DNA of 64,000 bases from Dirofilaria immitis (Eukaryota; Nematoda; Chromadorea; Rhabditida; Onchocercidae). Below are positions 24,831 to 35,667 of the stretch, one piece after another; the stretch's first letter is position 1, and every line of letters starts with the position of its first letter. The stretch lies in assembly GCA_024305405.1 (NCBI GenBank), contig JAKNDB010000068.1, positions 1,978,501 to 2,042,500 on the forward strand, read 5' to 3'. The position numbers and the translations under genes were made by a program. The notes beneath the pieces were generated by a model, which was given only the letters and a program-made list of their open reading frames with translations, was not told the DNA's origin and ran no database searches.

Positions 24831-27800
24831 CTAATATGATGTAATTGTTATTTATTATAATTTTTAATAACTCTTAGCGATGGATCACTTGACTCGTGAA
24901 TTTTGAAATGTCTTATTTTTTTCATTGACATTTTTCAAATGTCTTATTTCTGAAAATATGTTAAGGAAGGCAATATTAATTATTTCAATCATCATTAATA
25001 TTTTGTCTTAAGATAAGTCTTAAATTTCATTTCTCATTTTATTACACTTTTATAAGATTCGATGAAAACATTCAAATAGAAATTTGTTATGGCAATGAAG
25101 AAAAATTAATTATTAATTATAAATGGATACTTAAAATAATGCTGCTCATTTTTGATATTCTATAAAAATTATTTTACTTAGAATGGTTACAAATCTTGAT
25201 GTTGGTGTAGTTATGGATGGAAGTAGTTGTGGTTCTGGAAAAGTTTGTATTCAAGGAATTTGTTCACCACTTGTTCAAGTTTCACCACCTGTACATTGTC
25301 CAAGCAATAATCTTGCTTATCAATGTTCAGGACATGGAGTAAATTTTTTTTTTTTCTCTACTTAAATTAATCATTGTTTATTTTAAAAAAAAAAAAAAGG
25401 TCATTAAAATTTTCTTTATATATATATATATATATACGCTGAATATATGCATCATCCTGTATTTGTTATTTAACAATAATTTTGGGAAAAAAAAATTAAT
25501 TTTGACAATTTTAGGATTGTACGACTACACGACGATGTTTATGTTATAATGGTTGGATGGGTATAGCATGTGATACAAAAACAAATATTACTCATTTTAC
25601 AACAATTGAACCATCAGATATCTCACATTTTGGTGATATTTTCATACCATCATTTGCAGGTAAATTATTTTTTGTTTTTTTTTTTATTCTAAATTACAAA
25701 TTGATATTGCTAAAATATTTCATATATTTTATTAATTTTATTCTAATACTTCTAGATGATATGTGATTTTATTTAATCAAAAATTAATTCTTATTCTTCC
25801 TTGTTGTTTTTTTTCTTAAATTCTTATAGTAAAAAGATTTTTAATTTTTCTAATTTCATATAGCTAATAATATAGCAATTGTGTGTTATCATGAAGTATT
25901 ATTATTTATCATAATTATCATAATTATTTATCACGATTTCCATATTTTAATACATTCATTAATCTATTTTGTTATTTTTAGTGATTTTACCAAATTTCGG
26001 TGGTAAAATTTTCATAAAATTGATTAACAAATGATAAATTCTCATTTGAATTTATCATTTTGCTTATTTTTATCATAATTTTTAGGTGGTCATAAATTGA
26101 ATACCACAACTCTACTTATTATTCTTCTTATTGTTGGCATATTACTTTTGCTACTTTTAATTTGCCTATTATTTTGCTATCGGTAAGATTTGCCTTCATT
26201 CTATTATAATATTTTACTAATCAATAATCAGTTAATCATTTCGTTATTATATTTTTGCATTTATAGACGACAAAGTGGAGCTGAGTTTTCTTCACCGGTA
26301 GATGAAAAATTAAATGAAAGTCTTCCGGAAAATACACAACGGGCGATAAAATTTGGTAGTATGCCAAGCTATCGGTAAGTTTATTTTAATTTATCTTTAA
26401 ATCCTAGACTTAAGGCTATTGAATAATTTACTTTGAGATATTATTATTTCTCTAATAATAATAGCATTATTTTTAGTGAGGAAAAAGGAAAAGAAAGAAA
26501 GATAAGCATGTTTATGATGCATTGCAAAAGATTAATGAAGCAAATGATGAACGAGATAGTGCATCCGTAAAATCACGGGAATCTGGAACTACAGGTCATG
26601 ATAATAATGGAATTTTATCAATGAACAGAAATTGTATGGAATACGATCCAAGAGAGGATATTGTAACAACAATGTTAAATGGTAAAATTTCTCTAAAGAT
26701 CATTAATGAATAATATTTAAGTATGGATAAATATCGTTATTCAATGATAACATATGATTATCAACTTTCAGGTACAGCAACAACAATATTGAAAAGAGAT
26801 GTACCTGATAATCGTAATTATTATTGTGACGGTGTACTATATCATGAAGCCTGTTCAGAAATGGATTCATCGCCAACAATACGTTGTTCATCGGTGGCGC
26901 TACCAGCACGTTGTGAACGAAATCGCAGTGGTTATGCGACGGATTCTGAAATTGGTTAGTTATTATTGATATGTTTTATAGAACTAATGTTTATTTTATT
27001 TACATTATGCGCTAAATCTTTTTCCCTTTTAGGAATAGCAAAAATTATTGGCTTATACGGTAATCATTCATTTGATGATGATAAAGAACTGATGAATATG
27101 TTGTGAATACATTAGATATCTCTTAACTATTAAGTGATTAGAAAAGTTTAAATTACGTTGATAAGCTATTTGTAAAATAAAAAATTGTTTTTGTTTTTGA
27201 AGCAATGGGACGTTATGGTACACGTTACGTTGAAGCTGTATCAGGTGCAAGTGTCGAATTGAGTCCAACTTCATCACAAACTTCAGTCAACAATAGAATG
27301 ACTCCAACACCATTGAAACTTAACAATATTGGAATGTTACTGAGGCAACTGCAACATAATGATGAAGTTTCTAGGTTTATCTTTATTTAGATTATTCAAA
27401 TAATTATTACTATTTTGATATATATATATATATATATATATATTGAGAAACTTTTCATTAGTTTAATTGGTACAACAGTATTAAATTTTTTTTTTTTAGC
27501 GATGCAGAATTGAGTGCAGTAGAAGCAGATCATGTGGAACGTGGTGATTTAGGTTCTAATACAGAATCAAGCAGAGGAGGTTATGAATCTCAGGAAGCAA
27601 AGTATTGATTTTCTTTTTTTTTTATTTTGGAATATTATAGAAAATATAAAATTAATAGCTTTTTGAATTCTTCTAAAATAAAATTGTATAATTACAGTAC
27701 AATGTTGCCGAATGGTTTAGATCCAAATTTTTCGCGATCACTTCAAAGCAAAGATCGAAATGGAGGAGATGAAAGATTGGATAGTGTTCGCAATTGCAAC

Positions 27801-27977
27801 AATACTTCAGCTTGCTTTTCAAATGAAATGATGCTTAATGGACATGGTACCGCTCTATTTCAGGATTGTCAATCTCTTTCTGAAATAGAAATGAGCGAAA
27901 GAAGTACTAGCCATACACATCCTCATGGTCAAAGTCAACATTCATTATTCAATGATTCATTCAGGTTGGAAGTATGA
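16697..27977 (+). CDS. unc-71: ADAM (disintegrin/metalloprotease) with inactive protease site, UNC-71/ADM-1-like
   Basis: Type I membrane ADAM of about 1,100 residues. Exon ends were read in frame at 17227-17347, 17486-17618, 18329-18444, 18675-18834, 18939-19007, 19190-19261, 20952-21096, 21268-21374, 21478-21614, 22646-22754, 23164-23328, 23585-23777, 24022-24241, 25182-25338, 25515-25659, 26086-26182, 26267-26374, 26477-26681, 26772-26954, 27033-27059, 27203-27374, 27500-27601 and 27698-27977. Domains in order: prodomain, reprolysin-like domain, disintegrin (CGNGIIDGEEECDCG), Cys-rich, EGF-like (CLCYNGWMGIAC), one membrane span (26100-26175) and a long Ser-rich tail. The zinc motif reads HNLAHIMGMDHD: Asn replaces the catalytic Glu, so it should not cleave. 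Worm UNC-71 is a known inactive ADAM acting in axon guidance and cell migration. Exon 26477-26681 needs one extra base near 26491-26501. The signal-peptide exon at 16697-16774 (MYLTSCYFCFFLIAVFLL) is hydrophobic but one base out of phase. Confidence 0.88.
18418..18532 (+). repeat. Tandem duplication copying an ADAM 5' splice site
   Basis: About 56 bases (TCAACGTGTAACGGTTTACG, then GTAAGTTCTTACT and following) are repeated head to tail. The two donors lie at 18445 and 18501. Use of the first keeps frame with the exon at 18675; use of the second adds 56 bases and breaks the frame. Confidence 0.85.
19528..19942. repeat. Imperfect tandem duplication in an ADAM intron
   Basis: Block 19536-19682 recurs at 19684-19942 with high identity (shared TTATTATACATGTAAAATAA and TAGCCTGATCGCCTTAC). 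The second copy carries about 122 extra bases (19731-19853). Confidence 0.85.
22084..22134. repeat. (GAA)n and (TAG)n microsatellites
   Basis: An AAG run is followed by a TAG run, both inside an ADAM intron. Confidence 0.9.
22786..22945. repeat. Tandem duplication in an ADAM intron
   Basis: A unit of about 85-90 bases starting AGAAAAGAAAGTAATCATGA is repeated, with internal TATGCTATCATTGATAG palindromic pieces. Confidence 0.8.
24346..24492. repeat. AT-rich tandem repeat, TTAGTTCAATTAATTA unit
   Basis: Six or more copies of a 16-30 bp unit built from AATTAATTAGTTCAATTAAT. It is largely self-complementary. Confidence 0.85.
24793..24827. repeat. (AC)n microsatellite
   Basis: About 17 AC dinucleotides within an ADAM intron. 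Confidence 0.95.
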
Positions 27978-30900
27978 TGACCATGATTGAATATTATTTT
28001 TTTGCTATTATTTTCAGCAGTATTTTGATATGAATTAGCAAAGTTCTATTTTTTGAAATTCGAGAATCTCTCCTTCTTATTATATTGGTTTTAATGAATG
28101 CTTATTATAATATGGAGCTTATAAGATCATTCTTTTGTATAACTTTTGGCTAAATTATAAAATAGTTGAGAAATTTGAAATATATGAAATACTGCTGTTT
28201 ATTATTTCTAAATTGAAAACGGTAAGATATGATTGATCTCTTTTATACAAAGTTTATTTTCATTTATTTCGAAAATTTATTAATTGAATATGTTTTGTAT
28301 TTATATATGTTTTTCTAATATTTCCTACCTCTTTTTATTATTTTAATCTCTTTCATATATATCATTCAATATGACTTTTATCAATTCTTTTTCTCTCTCT
28401 CGAAAAAAAAAAAAGGTCAGTTTAAAAGGTTAAATGTCTTTTTTTGCAGTATTATCAAGTAGTTCATTGCTAACTTTTTGAATATTCAATTATCTATTTT
28501 CATCAAAGAACTATTGTAGCTTAAAAATGATTGTAAGAAATGTCAAAGTTTTGAGATAAGCATAAGTTTTATAATCATATTGAAATTTTCAAGAAATTTT
28601 GTAAGCAAAAATTTACAATGATCAGAATAGCTTATCAATACGTTGAAGAAAAACAAATATGTATTTTAAAAAACTAACTGATTAATGATAGATTGCTTTT
28701 TTTTTTTTTTGGTAATATAAAAATTGATCATAAAGGTTCGTTTCACCTTAGAATTATTACGCTAAATGAAAGTTTACAAATTGCATTTTTGCAAATATAC
28801 TAATTTGATTTTATATTATCCTAAAAATTTATTCCTATTATTGCTACTATCTTTTCATATCATATCACATAAATTCAATCGAACTGCCTCTTTAAACTAT
28901 CCAATAATTTTTGCATAATTTAATCAAATTTCATTCTTTTTTTGTTGTCGAATTTTGTCTTTCAATTTGAATTTGTAGTTTGTTGTAGTTTGTATATATT
29001 TTTTGAATTTTTATCAATTGAAAATTTATGAAAAACTATGCTATCAAATTATATGAAATGAATGTCATTATAAATGATTAAGGAAAGAAGTATTAGATGA
29101 TAAAGAATGATAATTTATTCTTAGCTCAAATAGCGTTTATGATAATCTTGATGATGATTGAAACTTATTAATTGAAAATTTATCGAAAAATATGCTATCA
29201 TTATGCTAAATGGATATCATACAAAAGTGACTGAGAAAAGAAGCATAGATGATAACGAATGATAATTTAAATCTAAGCTCAAATAACATTCATGATAATC
29301 TTGAAACTTTGTTCAGTTTTTCTGAAAACACATCATGAAAGTATTACTTACGAAAGGATGGAAAACTATACGTTTAATACAAGTAATACGGTAATAGAGC
29401 AATATGGTAATTTACTTTTTATAGATTTTTAAGAAAATAATATAATAAACTTCTGCAAGATATGATAGATTTCTCGAATTATCCGTCAGATAGTTGTTGC
29501 ATTTTCTTCAATGATACGATAGGTGATATGATGATCTATATAAACTTATTAATTCGAGCAAATTCCAGTTTTAATTCAGGATTAATTAAAAAATTAATAA
29601 GTGATTAATTACTGGGTATATATTTATTGCTTAGTTTAAAACTATCATTTCACTGTTGTCAAACTTAATTTTTCCAAATAACATATGTTATAAAAAATAA
29701 TTAAATAACAAGAAGGAATACATACTCTCGACTGATAGATATTCTCGATTGATATATGCTTTATTGGCGTTTCTTCAAAAGAGCTGCCATATGTACTATT
29801 TAAAATTATCGATGTATGAAATAATAATAAACTGATATTGATAAGCTGTTTTTTTTTCAGAGTTAATTTTTTAAATAAAACTTAGGATATAAGAAGAATC
29901 CTTCTAGCAATTTGAGGTGTTCACTCTTGTGTAATTGAATTTAAATAATCTGGAGAGTTATTTATATTAATATATATTATACTTATTCCCTGTAAATAGT
30001 AAACTAATAATCATTTTTGGTATTAATAAAAAGTTGTTGTTCTAATTTATAGAAAATTTCATTACAGAAAATATGATATAAGATTATGTCATTAAGAGAA
30101 AGGCAATGATAAAGATAAGATTATGTGATTAAGGGAAAGATAATGATAAAGATGATAGTGGATTTATTGAAATCAATTATATTTCATAAATTTAAATGAC
30201 TGATTTGAGATATTAATCAGTTATAATTAAAAGTGAAAGGTTAAGGCACTATTATTTTGATTATGAAATATCAATATCTTCTTCTTTTTCTTGATTGATT
30301 TTGTAAGTTATCATTTTAAAATTAGAAAAGATATTGTATTTTTCTTGAAATTATAAATTCTTATAAAAATTATGTACTATGTCATATCATATCTTTTGTA
30401 ATAAAATTACCTATTTTTCTATAAATTCGAATTAAAACTTATCATTATCTCATGTTTTATTTCTGATTAATGATAAAAATGATTGAATTACTTCATTACT
30501 TCGTTAAGTCCTATTATTTTGTCATAGATGGATCTTCTGCATTATCAATCTTCTGCATCTGATTCTTTTGAATCCATACCAATGCTAAATTGGCAGCTTT
30601 CAATTTTTGACAATGCCTTGGCTCCGACATCTTGAAAATTATGCTTGAGACGAGGAAACAGAAGATGAGACTGCTATTTTCACATTGGTCCGGTTGATTA
30701 AGCAGTGATTGACTCGTGATGATATTTCGTTTGCGGTATTTCCCGGGCGCTATTTTATTTAAAGCTTATCATCTCTCGTATTTGCCGCGGGATATTTCCG
30801 GAATGTTCGTATTATTTTCTTCAGTTCATTCTAATCTGTTTCTTCGTGTGACTAGTTTTAATAGGCTAAAATTAGTTTTTTTTTATTTTTTTGAATATTA

Positions 30901-31315
30901 ATGTTTTTTTCAGCTTTTGAAAGAGTATTGAAATAGTTCAGAATTTTTATTTGATTTTGAAAGAATCTCGAGATAAATTTGTGATTTGAAAGGATATTGG
31001 AATAATTTTGAATTAATTAAATTAATAAAACTTTTCATAATTCGTTATTTTTCCCATAAGCAGATTATTTTTAAATCAAAATATTCATTCATTCCTTACT
31101 TTTTCGAATCTTTGCATTTATCATGCCATGAATACTAAGGATATTATTTTGAGCACAGCTAGTTATTGATCTGATATGGCATATGATATCAATTTGGCAC
31201 GCATACTTATTCGGAAAAAAGCTTTTTATACTTATGTTACAAAAGAAAAAGCAATAAGATTTCAGAATACTTATGATTATTCGACTAAGCTAATCGAAAG
31301 GCAAAACAAAATTCG
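27978..31315. other. Intergenic region between the ADAM and CIAO2B genes
   Basis: The first part should hold the ADAM 3' UTR. A tandem duplication of about 140 bases lies at 29020-29325. A relatively GC-rich block at 30530-30860 is a likely CIAO2B promoter. It also holds a 35-codon ATG frame at 30528-30635 directly after a TCATAG acceptor-like site; its origin is unknown. A GATTTCAG acceptor ending at 31265 precedes the CIAO2B ATG and may be a trans-splice site. Confidence 0.55.
29020..29325. repeat. Tandem duplication, unit about 140 bp
   Basis: Two diverged copies start at TTGAAAATTTATGAAAAA and TTGAAAATTTATCGAAAAA and share AGCTCAAATA, TTCATGATAATCTTGA-like ends. They lie downstream of the ADAM stop. 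Confidence 0.75.
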
Positions 31316-32431
31316 ATGATACCTAATAAGTTAGAAAATGCAACACCAACAGTGTATGCTACAAAATCTCGCAGTAAAAAATATCTGATTCAGAATTGAA
31401 TCCGAACATCATTGATCCAATCAATGCACAGGAAATCTTTGATTATATAAGGTTACCTATTTATCATCATATCCTTTCTTCATTCACAAGCTTTTATGAA
31501 GTTTATTGTGACAGCAGTTTTACGATGCTATGTTTTGTCAGAATCTTTCTTCATACATTTCAGGCCAGTAAAAATTTCCACATTGAGATTTCTAATTTTT
31601 TGCAGAATTAGAAATGTTTAACGTTTCGTCTAAGGTCTGTTATTATGAATTGGTGTTTTCCAACTCATTTAATGATCTTATTTATTATTATATTGATTTG
31701 TTGTATTGTAATAGTGACGGTATGTTTCAGAGATATCAATGATCCAGAACATCCTCTTACACTTGAACAATTAAATGTCGTCCAGGAAGAGCTCATTACA
31801 GTTAGCATAAATGATGACGAAACAATTGTTGATGTAATCATATCATTTTTTTGCACGGTTTTTTAAATAATACTAATAGCTTAGTCGAAAGTTAAGATGT
31901 TGATATTTTTATTTTAAATATTATGTTAGCTGATAATCCTTTTGTCAGGTCGAATTTGTTCCCACAATACCACATTGTTCAATGGCAACATTGATTGGCC
32001 TAACGATACGAACAAAATTACAACGATCTCTGCATCCTAGTTTAAAAGTAATATTTTCAAAAAGTTCAACCTTACTATTTTTATCACCAACTTTCACTGT
32101 ACCATTTTTTTTTATTATCAACGTTTTAAAAAACACATAAACTATCGTCATTAATTACTGTTTTAATTTGAGCGTAGTGTAGTATTCTACACTAAAAGGT
32201 GAAAACTTTCCAAACAATATTCTTCAGATGATCTTTACAAAATCAAGTTTGCCATGTTACAACGTTTATGTTGTATTATTGCAGATAATAGTAAGGATAG
32301 CACCAGATACTCATATGTCCGCAGATGCAATAAATAAGCAATTAGCGGACAAAGAACGAGTGGCGGCTGCACTTGAAAATCCTGACTTACTACAGGCCGT
32401 TAATCAATGTTTGACACCAAAAGATCTGTAA
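31316..32431 (+). CDS. MIP18 family protein CIAO2B/FAM96B (cytosolic Fe-S assembly)
   Basis: Subunit of the cytosolic iron-sulfur targeting complex (with MMS19 and CIAO1), which hands Fe-S clusters to nuclear and cytosolic proteins. Exons are 31316-31451, 31731-31833, 31949-32047 and 32285-32431, about 161 residues, normal for the family. Seen signatures: an N-terminal [11 protein letters not shown] (family has LENANPLIY), [35 protein letters not shown] with the conserved reactive Cys, and [16 protein letters not shown] near the C-terminus. Exon 1 needs one extra A in the run 31376-31381 to join the N-terminal and [11 protein letters not shown] parts; as written it reads a stop. MRM2 follows 730 bases downstream on the same strand, so the pair could be an operon. 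Confidence 0.92.
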
Positions 32432-33159
32432 AAATGTTTAGTTCTCATATTATTTTGAAGCAGATGTTTATATATAATTATATTTTTTTGTTAGATTATT
32501 TTATCTCGAAATATGTGCCAATTGTATGATTTTGAAATTTTCATACAAAATTTGTCACTTTGAGTGTTGGAGTCTTTTATGTTTATTTGTATTTCTATGA
32601 AGATTTTATAAAAAGTTGTGGCATTAGCAATTTTACAGTTCTGATAAGGTATAGATAAAACCCAAACTTTGGATTTATAAAATTGAACTAAGTTTCTTTA
32701 ATATTTTAAGCGTCATGACACATGTTCAGATCCCCAGCTAATTACCGTCTTGGGAAGCAATATCAGATTAATATTCAAGATTCGCTAGTATGACTGGACA
32801 TGGTTTTTGTTTTTGTCAATAGTAAAAACAACTTAAAAAGCAATCGATGTTCTCTGAGCTATTCCATCCGGGAATTATATCAATATCGATATCCCCGTAC
32901 TATTATAAAAAAATTAGCTGAATATCAATATTTGAAACCGCGTTTCATGATTACAGATCCATAATTTCCACAAGATGAGGAGTGAATTTTGTGTGAAGAT
33001 TTCGTGCTCGAATTATGAGCCTATTCCAAATTCTAACATGCCGGCCGATTGATTGAATACAGTGGTGACTGAAAATTTTCTTATCATTATAGGTAATTTG
33101 TAACTTTAATTGTATTTCCATATGATTCAGATGAAAATGTATCGTTGATAGAGGACACA

Positions 33160-34619
33160 ATGTTTTCCACCATCAAATTCAAGGTCGGACGGATCGCATT
33201 ATGGCTTCCAGTGCGTTGTTTCTCGAAGGGTAAAAAGTCGGCGGCCACTTTAAAATATCTTGAGAGACAGTGGTCAGATGAATTTTCAAAGAAGGCGCGT
33301 GAACATTCATATCGAGCTCGCAGCGCGTTTAAGTTATTGGAAATCAACGAGAAGTATAAGATTATTAAGCCTGGTGAGTTTAATTTTGGTCATCTTTATA
33401 AACAATACAAATTGGAAGGAAAGAATATGGTAGCTGAAAAAGAAGAAACAGGAAAGGAGAAGAGAACAGGAAGTAGTTCAAAGATAAAAGTGATGATAAA
33501 TAAATTTTTCCTTTTTCATTTCTCCTAAGTTTTGATTTTCATTTGTTACAATCAAAAAAAAACTTTGCGACAGATATTTTCTTCCTGGATTATTTTGCTG
33601 TGCAGGTATGGTAGTTGTCGATATTGGAGCGGCTCCTGGTTCGTGGTGTCAGGTAGTTGCAGATATTGTACAACCAAACTTATATAGCGATGCCTTCGTT
33701 TTGGGTATCGATTTACAAGTATGTAATTTTTACAAACATTCGAATGCTAATTCGCAGCGTGAAATAATTGACGCAATAATATTTTTTTAGCCTATAGCAC
33801 CGATTATGGGTGTTAATTTTTTGGATATGTCCGATATAACTGCCCAGAAAACTCATGAAAATATAAAGGAGCTTTTGAAAGGAAGATCTGTTGATGTTGT
33901 GATTAGTGATATGGCGCCAAATCCTACCGGTAATGGATTTTCTATTGTTACTATGGGATAAATACTTAGTTTATTTTCTCATTTCCAAATTTCATGATCA
34001 TCAAGAATATGAGAGTGCGATGGAGAAATAAAACAAAGGAAAAACATTACTACATGTGAATCTTGCAAATTTACTCCTAATTAGCAAAAGGTGTGCTAGC
34101 GGATAAATTAAGTAAAATTTGCCATTGGCATGTAACTTTAGAAGTAAGAAATTAATATATTTATATTTGTTTTTGATTGTTCAATTTGCTTTCAAATAAT
34201 AATACAATTGAAAATGAGCAATAATAAAAAAATGAATTTTAATAATATGCGGATGCATTAGTGATATAACGAATATAAAACATTCTTCTTTCTATGCAGT
34301 GATATTCTGTTTCGTTATGAAGATCATTTGATATTTATTTTGAAATTGTTGTAGGTGATGGAGGAATTGACCATGAACGAATTTTATCGCTTTGTACTAC
34401 AGTATTGGAACTTAGTGTGAAAAAGTCAATAATTCCCTAGTGAAAAACGGAACATTACTTTGCAAAATATGGGATGGAACAAGACGAGACGAATTTATTG
34501 AACGCCTTAAGCGAGATTTTGGAAAGGTATTTATCGTAAAGCCTAAAGCTAGTCGTGATCATAGCGCGGAAATATATTTGTTAGCAATGAAAAATTGTTG
34601 TAAAAAGAACTGTGTCTAA
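33160..34619 (+). CDS. Mitochondrial rRNA 2'-O-methyltransferase MRM2 (FtsJ/RrmJ family)
   Basis: Methylates a uridine of the large mitochondrial rRNA using S-adenosylmethionine. Exons are 33160-33373, 33606-33718, 33791-33929 and 34355-34619, about 243 residues. The start MFSTIKFKVGRIALWLPVRC looks like a mitochondrial presequence. The family core is clear: RARSAFKLLEI with the first catalytic Lys, the SAM loop DIGAAPGSWCQVVAD, SDMAPNPTG with the catalytic Asp, and VKPKASRDHSAEIYLLA with the second Lys and the Glu. The last exon needs one extra A in the run 34420-34424: without it the frame stops at TAG 34438-34440, with it the reading continues into LVKNGTLLCKIWDGTRRDEF. Gene versus pseudogene: full catalytic set and clean splice sites favour a live gene with a sequence error. 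Confidence 0.92.
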
Positions 34620-34849
34620 ACAATTATTATTCATAATATTTTTGCTTAATAATAACAATCCATTTCCATAAACTCCTCAATTAAACATTTTACAAGTTGA
34701 TTGTAGAAATGTTACACTGAATTTCTCGTTAGTTATCTTATCAATACTGAGATCACTAAGTATTTTGAATGATCTAGAGGACTGCTTTTTTCTAAATAGC
34801 TATAAATTATTACTTTTAGTTGATATTAAAATATTCGTTTTATATTTTA

Positions 34850-35335
34850 ATGCGTCACTTATTTTTAATCTCAAAACTTTTTCAAATAACTATAGTGTTC
34901 TTTTATTCAAAATATGCTGGTAGGCAATGAAATGATACGTTAATTATAATACATTATTTAATACAATTCTTAAAATCTTCTCGCAAATATTTGACACAAA
35001 TTGAAGTGATATTATAATCATAATGCATTACTCATCTTAGATCTCAAAACTTTTTACAGATAAATAATTTGCAAGAAGATTTTAAGAATTGTATTAAATA
35101 ATGCATTATGATTAAAGTATCATTTCACTGTCTACCAACATATTTTGAATAAAAGAATGCTTGATTTATCTGCAAAAAGTTTTGAGATCAAAGATAAGTA
35201 ACGCATTATGATTAAAATAGGACTTCGATTTGTATCAAATATTTGCAAGAAGATTTTAAGAAATGTATTAAATAATGTATTATGATTCAAGCATCATTTT
35301 ATTACTTTCCGGCATATTTTTTTAAATCATAATCG
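34850..35335. repeat. Cluster of interleaved direct and inverted repeats 3' of MRM2
   Basis: Blocks such as ATCTCAAAACTTTTT, TCAAAATATGCTGG/TACCAACATATTTTGAA, GCAAGAAGATTTTAAGAA and TAATGCATTATGATTAAA occur three or four times in alternating orientation. The region 34980-35065 is the near reverse complement of 35160-35275. It could fold into large cruciform or double-stranded RNA forms. Not coding. Confidence 0.75.
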
Positions 35336-35667
35336 TTACTTGATAGGAAATTCAATCAAATTTTACAAGGATGGAACAATTAGAAAGAATTGGCGGCTAA
35401 AATTTTCTTGTAGTTCATAAATTGCTATACTATGATAATGTTGCATTGTGTATTATAAAATATCATTTACAATAACAAATTTATAGAATGACAATAAATG
35501 AGAGAAATATCCAAAAGACAAACAGTTTCTCTAGGCTTTGGAATAGGATGCGTGTATTATTGTTTTTGACTGGAATCCTGAAATAAATAAAAAGTAGCTC
35601 TAAATTCTACCATTAATTTTTGAGAAACGAAAGATTGAGAAATTTAAGTTATCTCGGAGTTTGAAGT

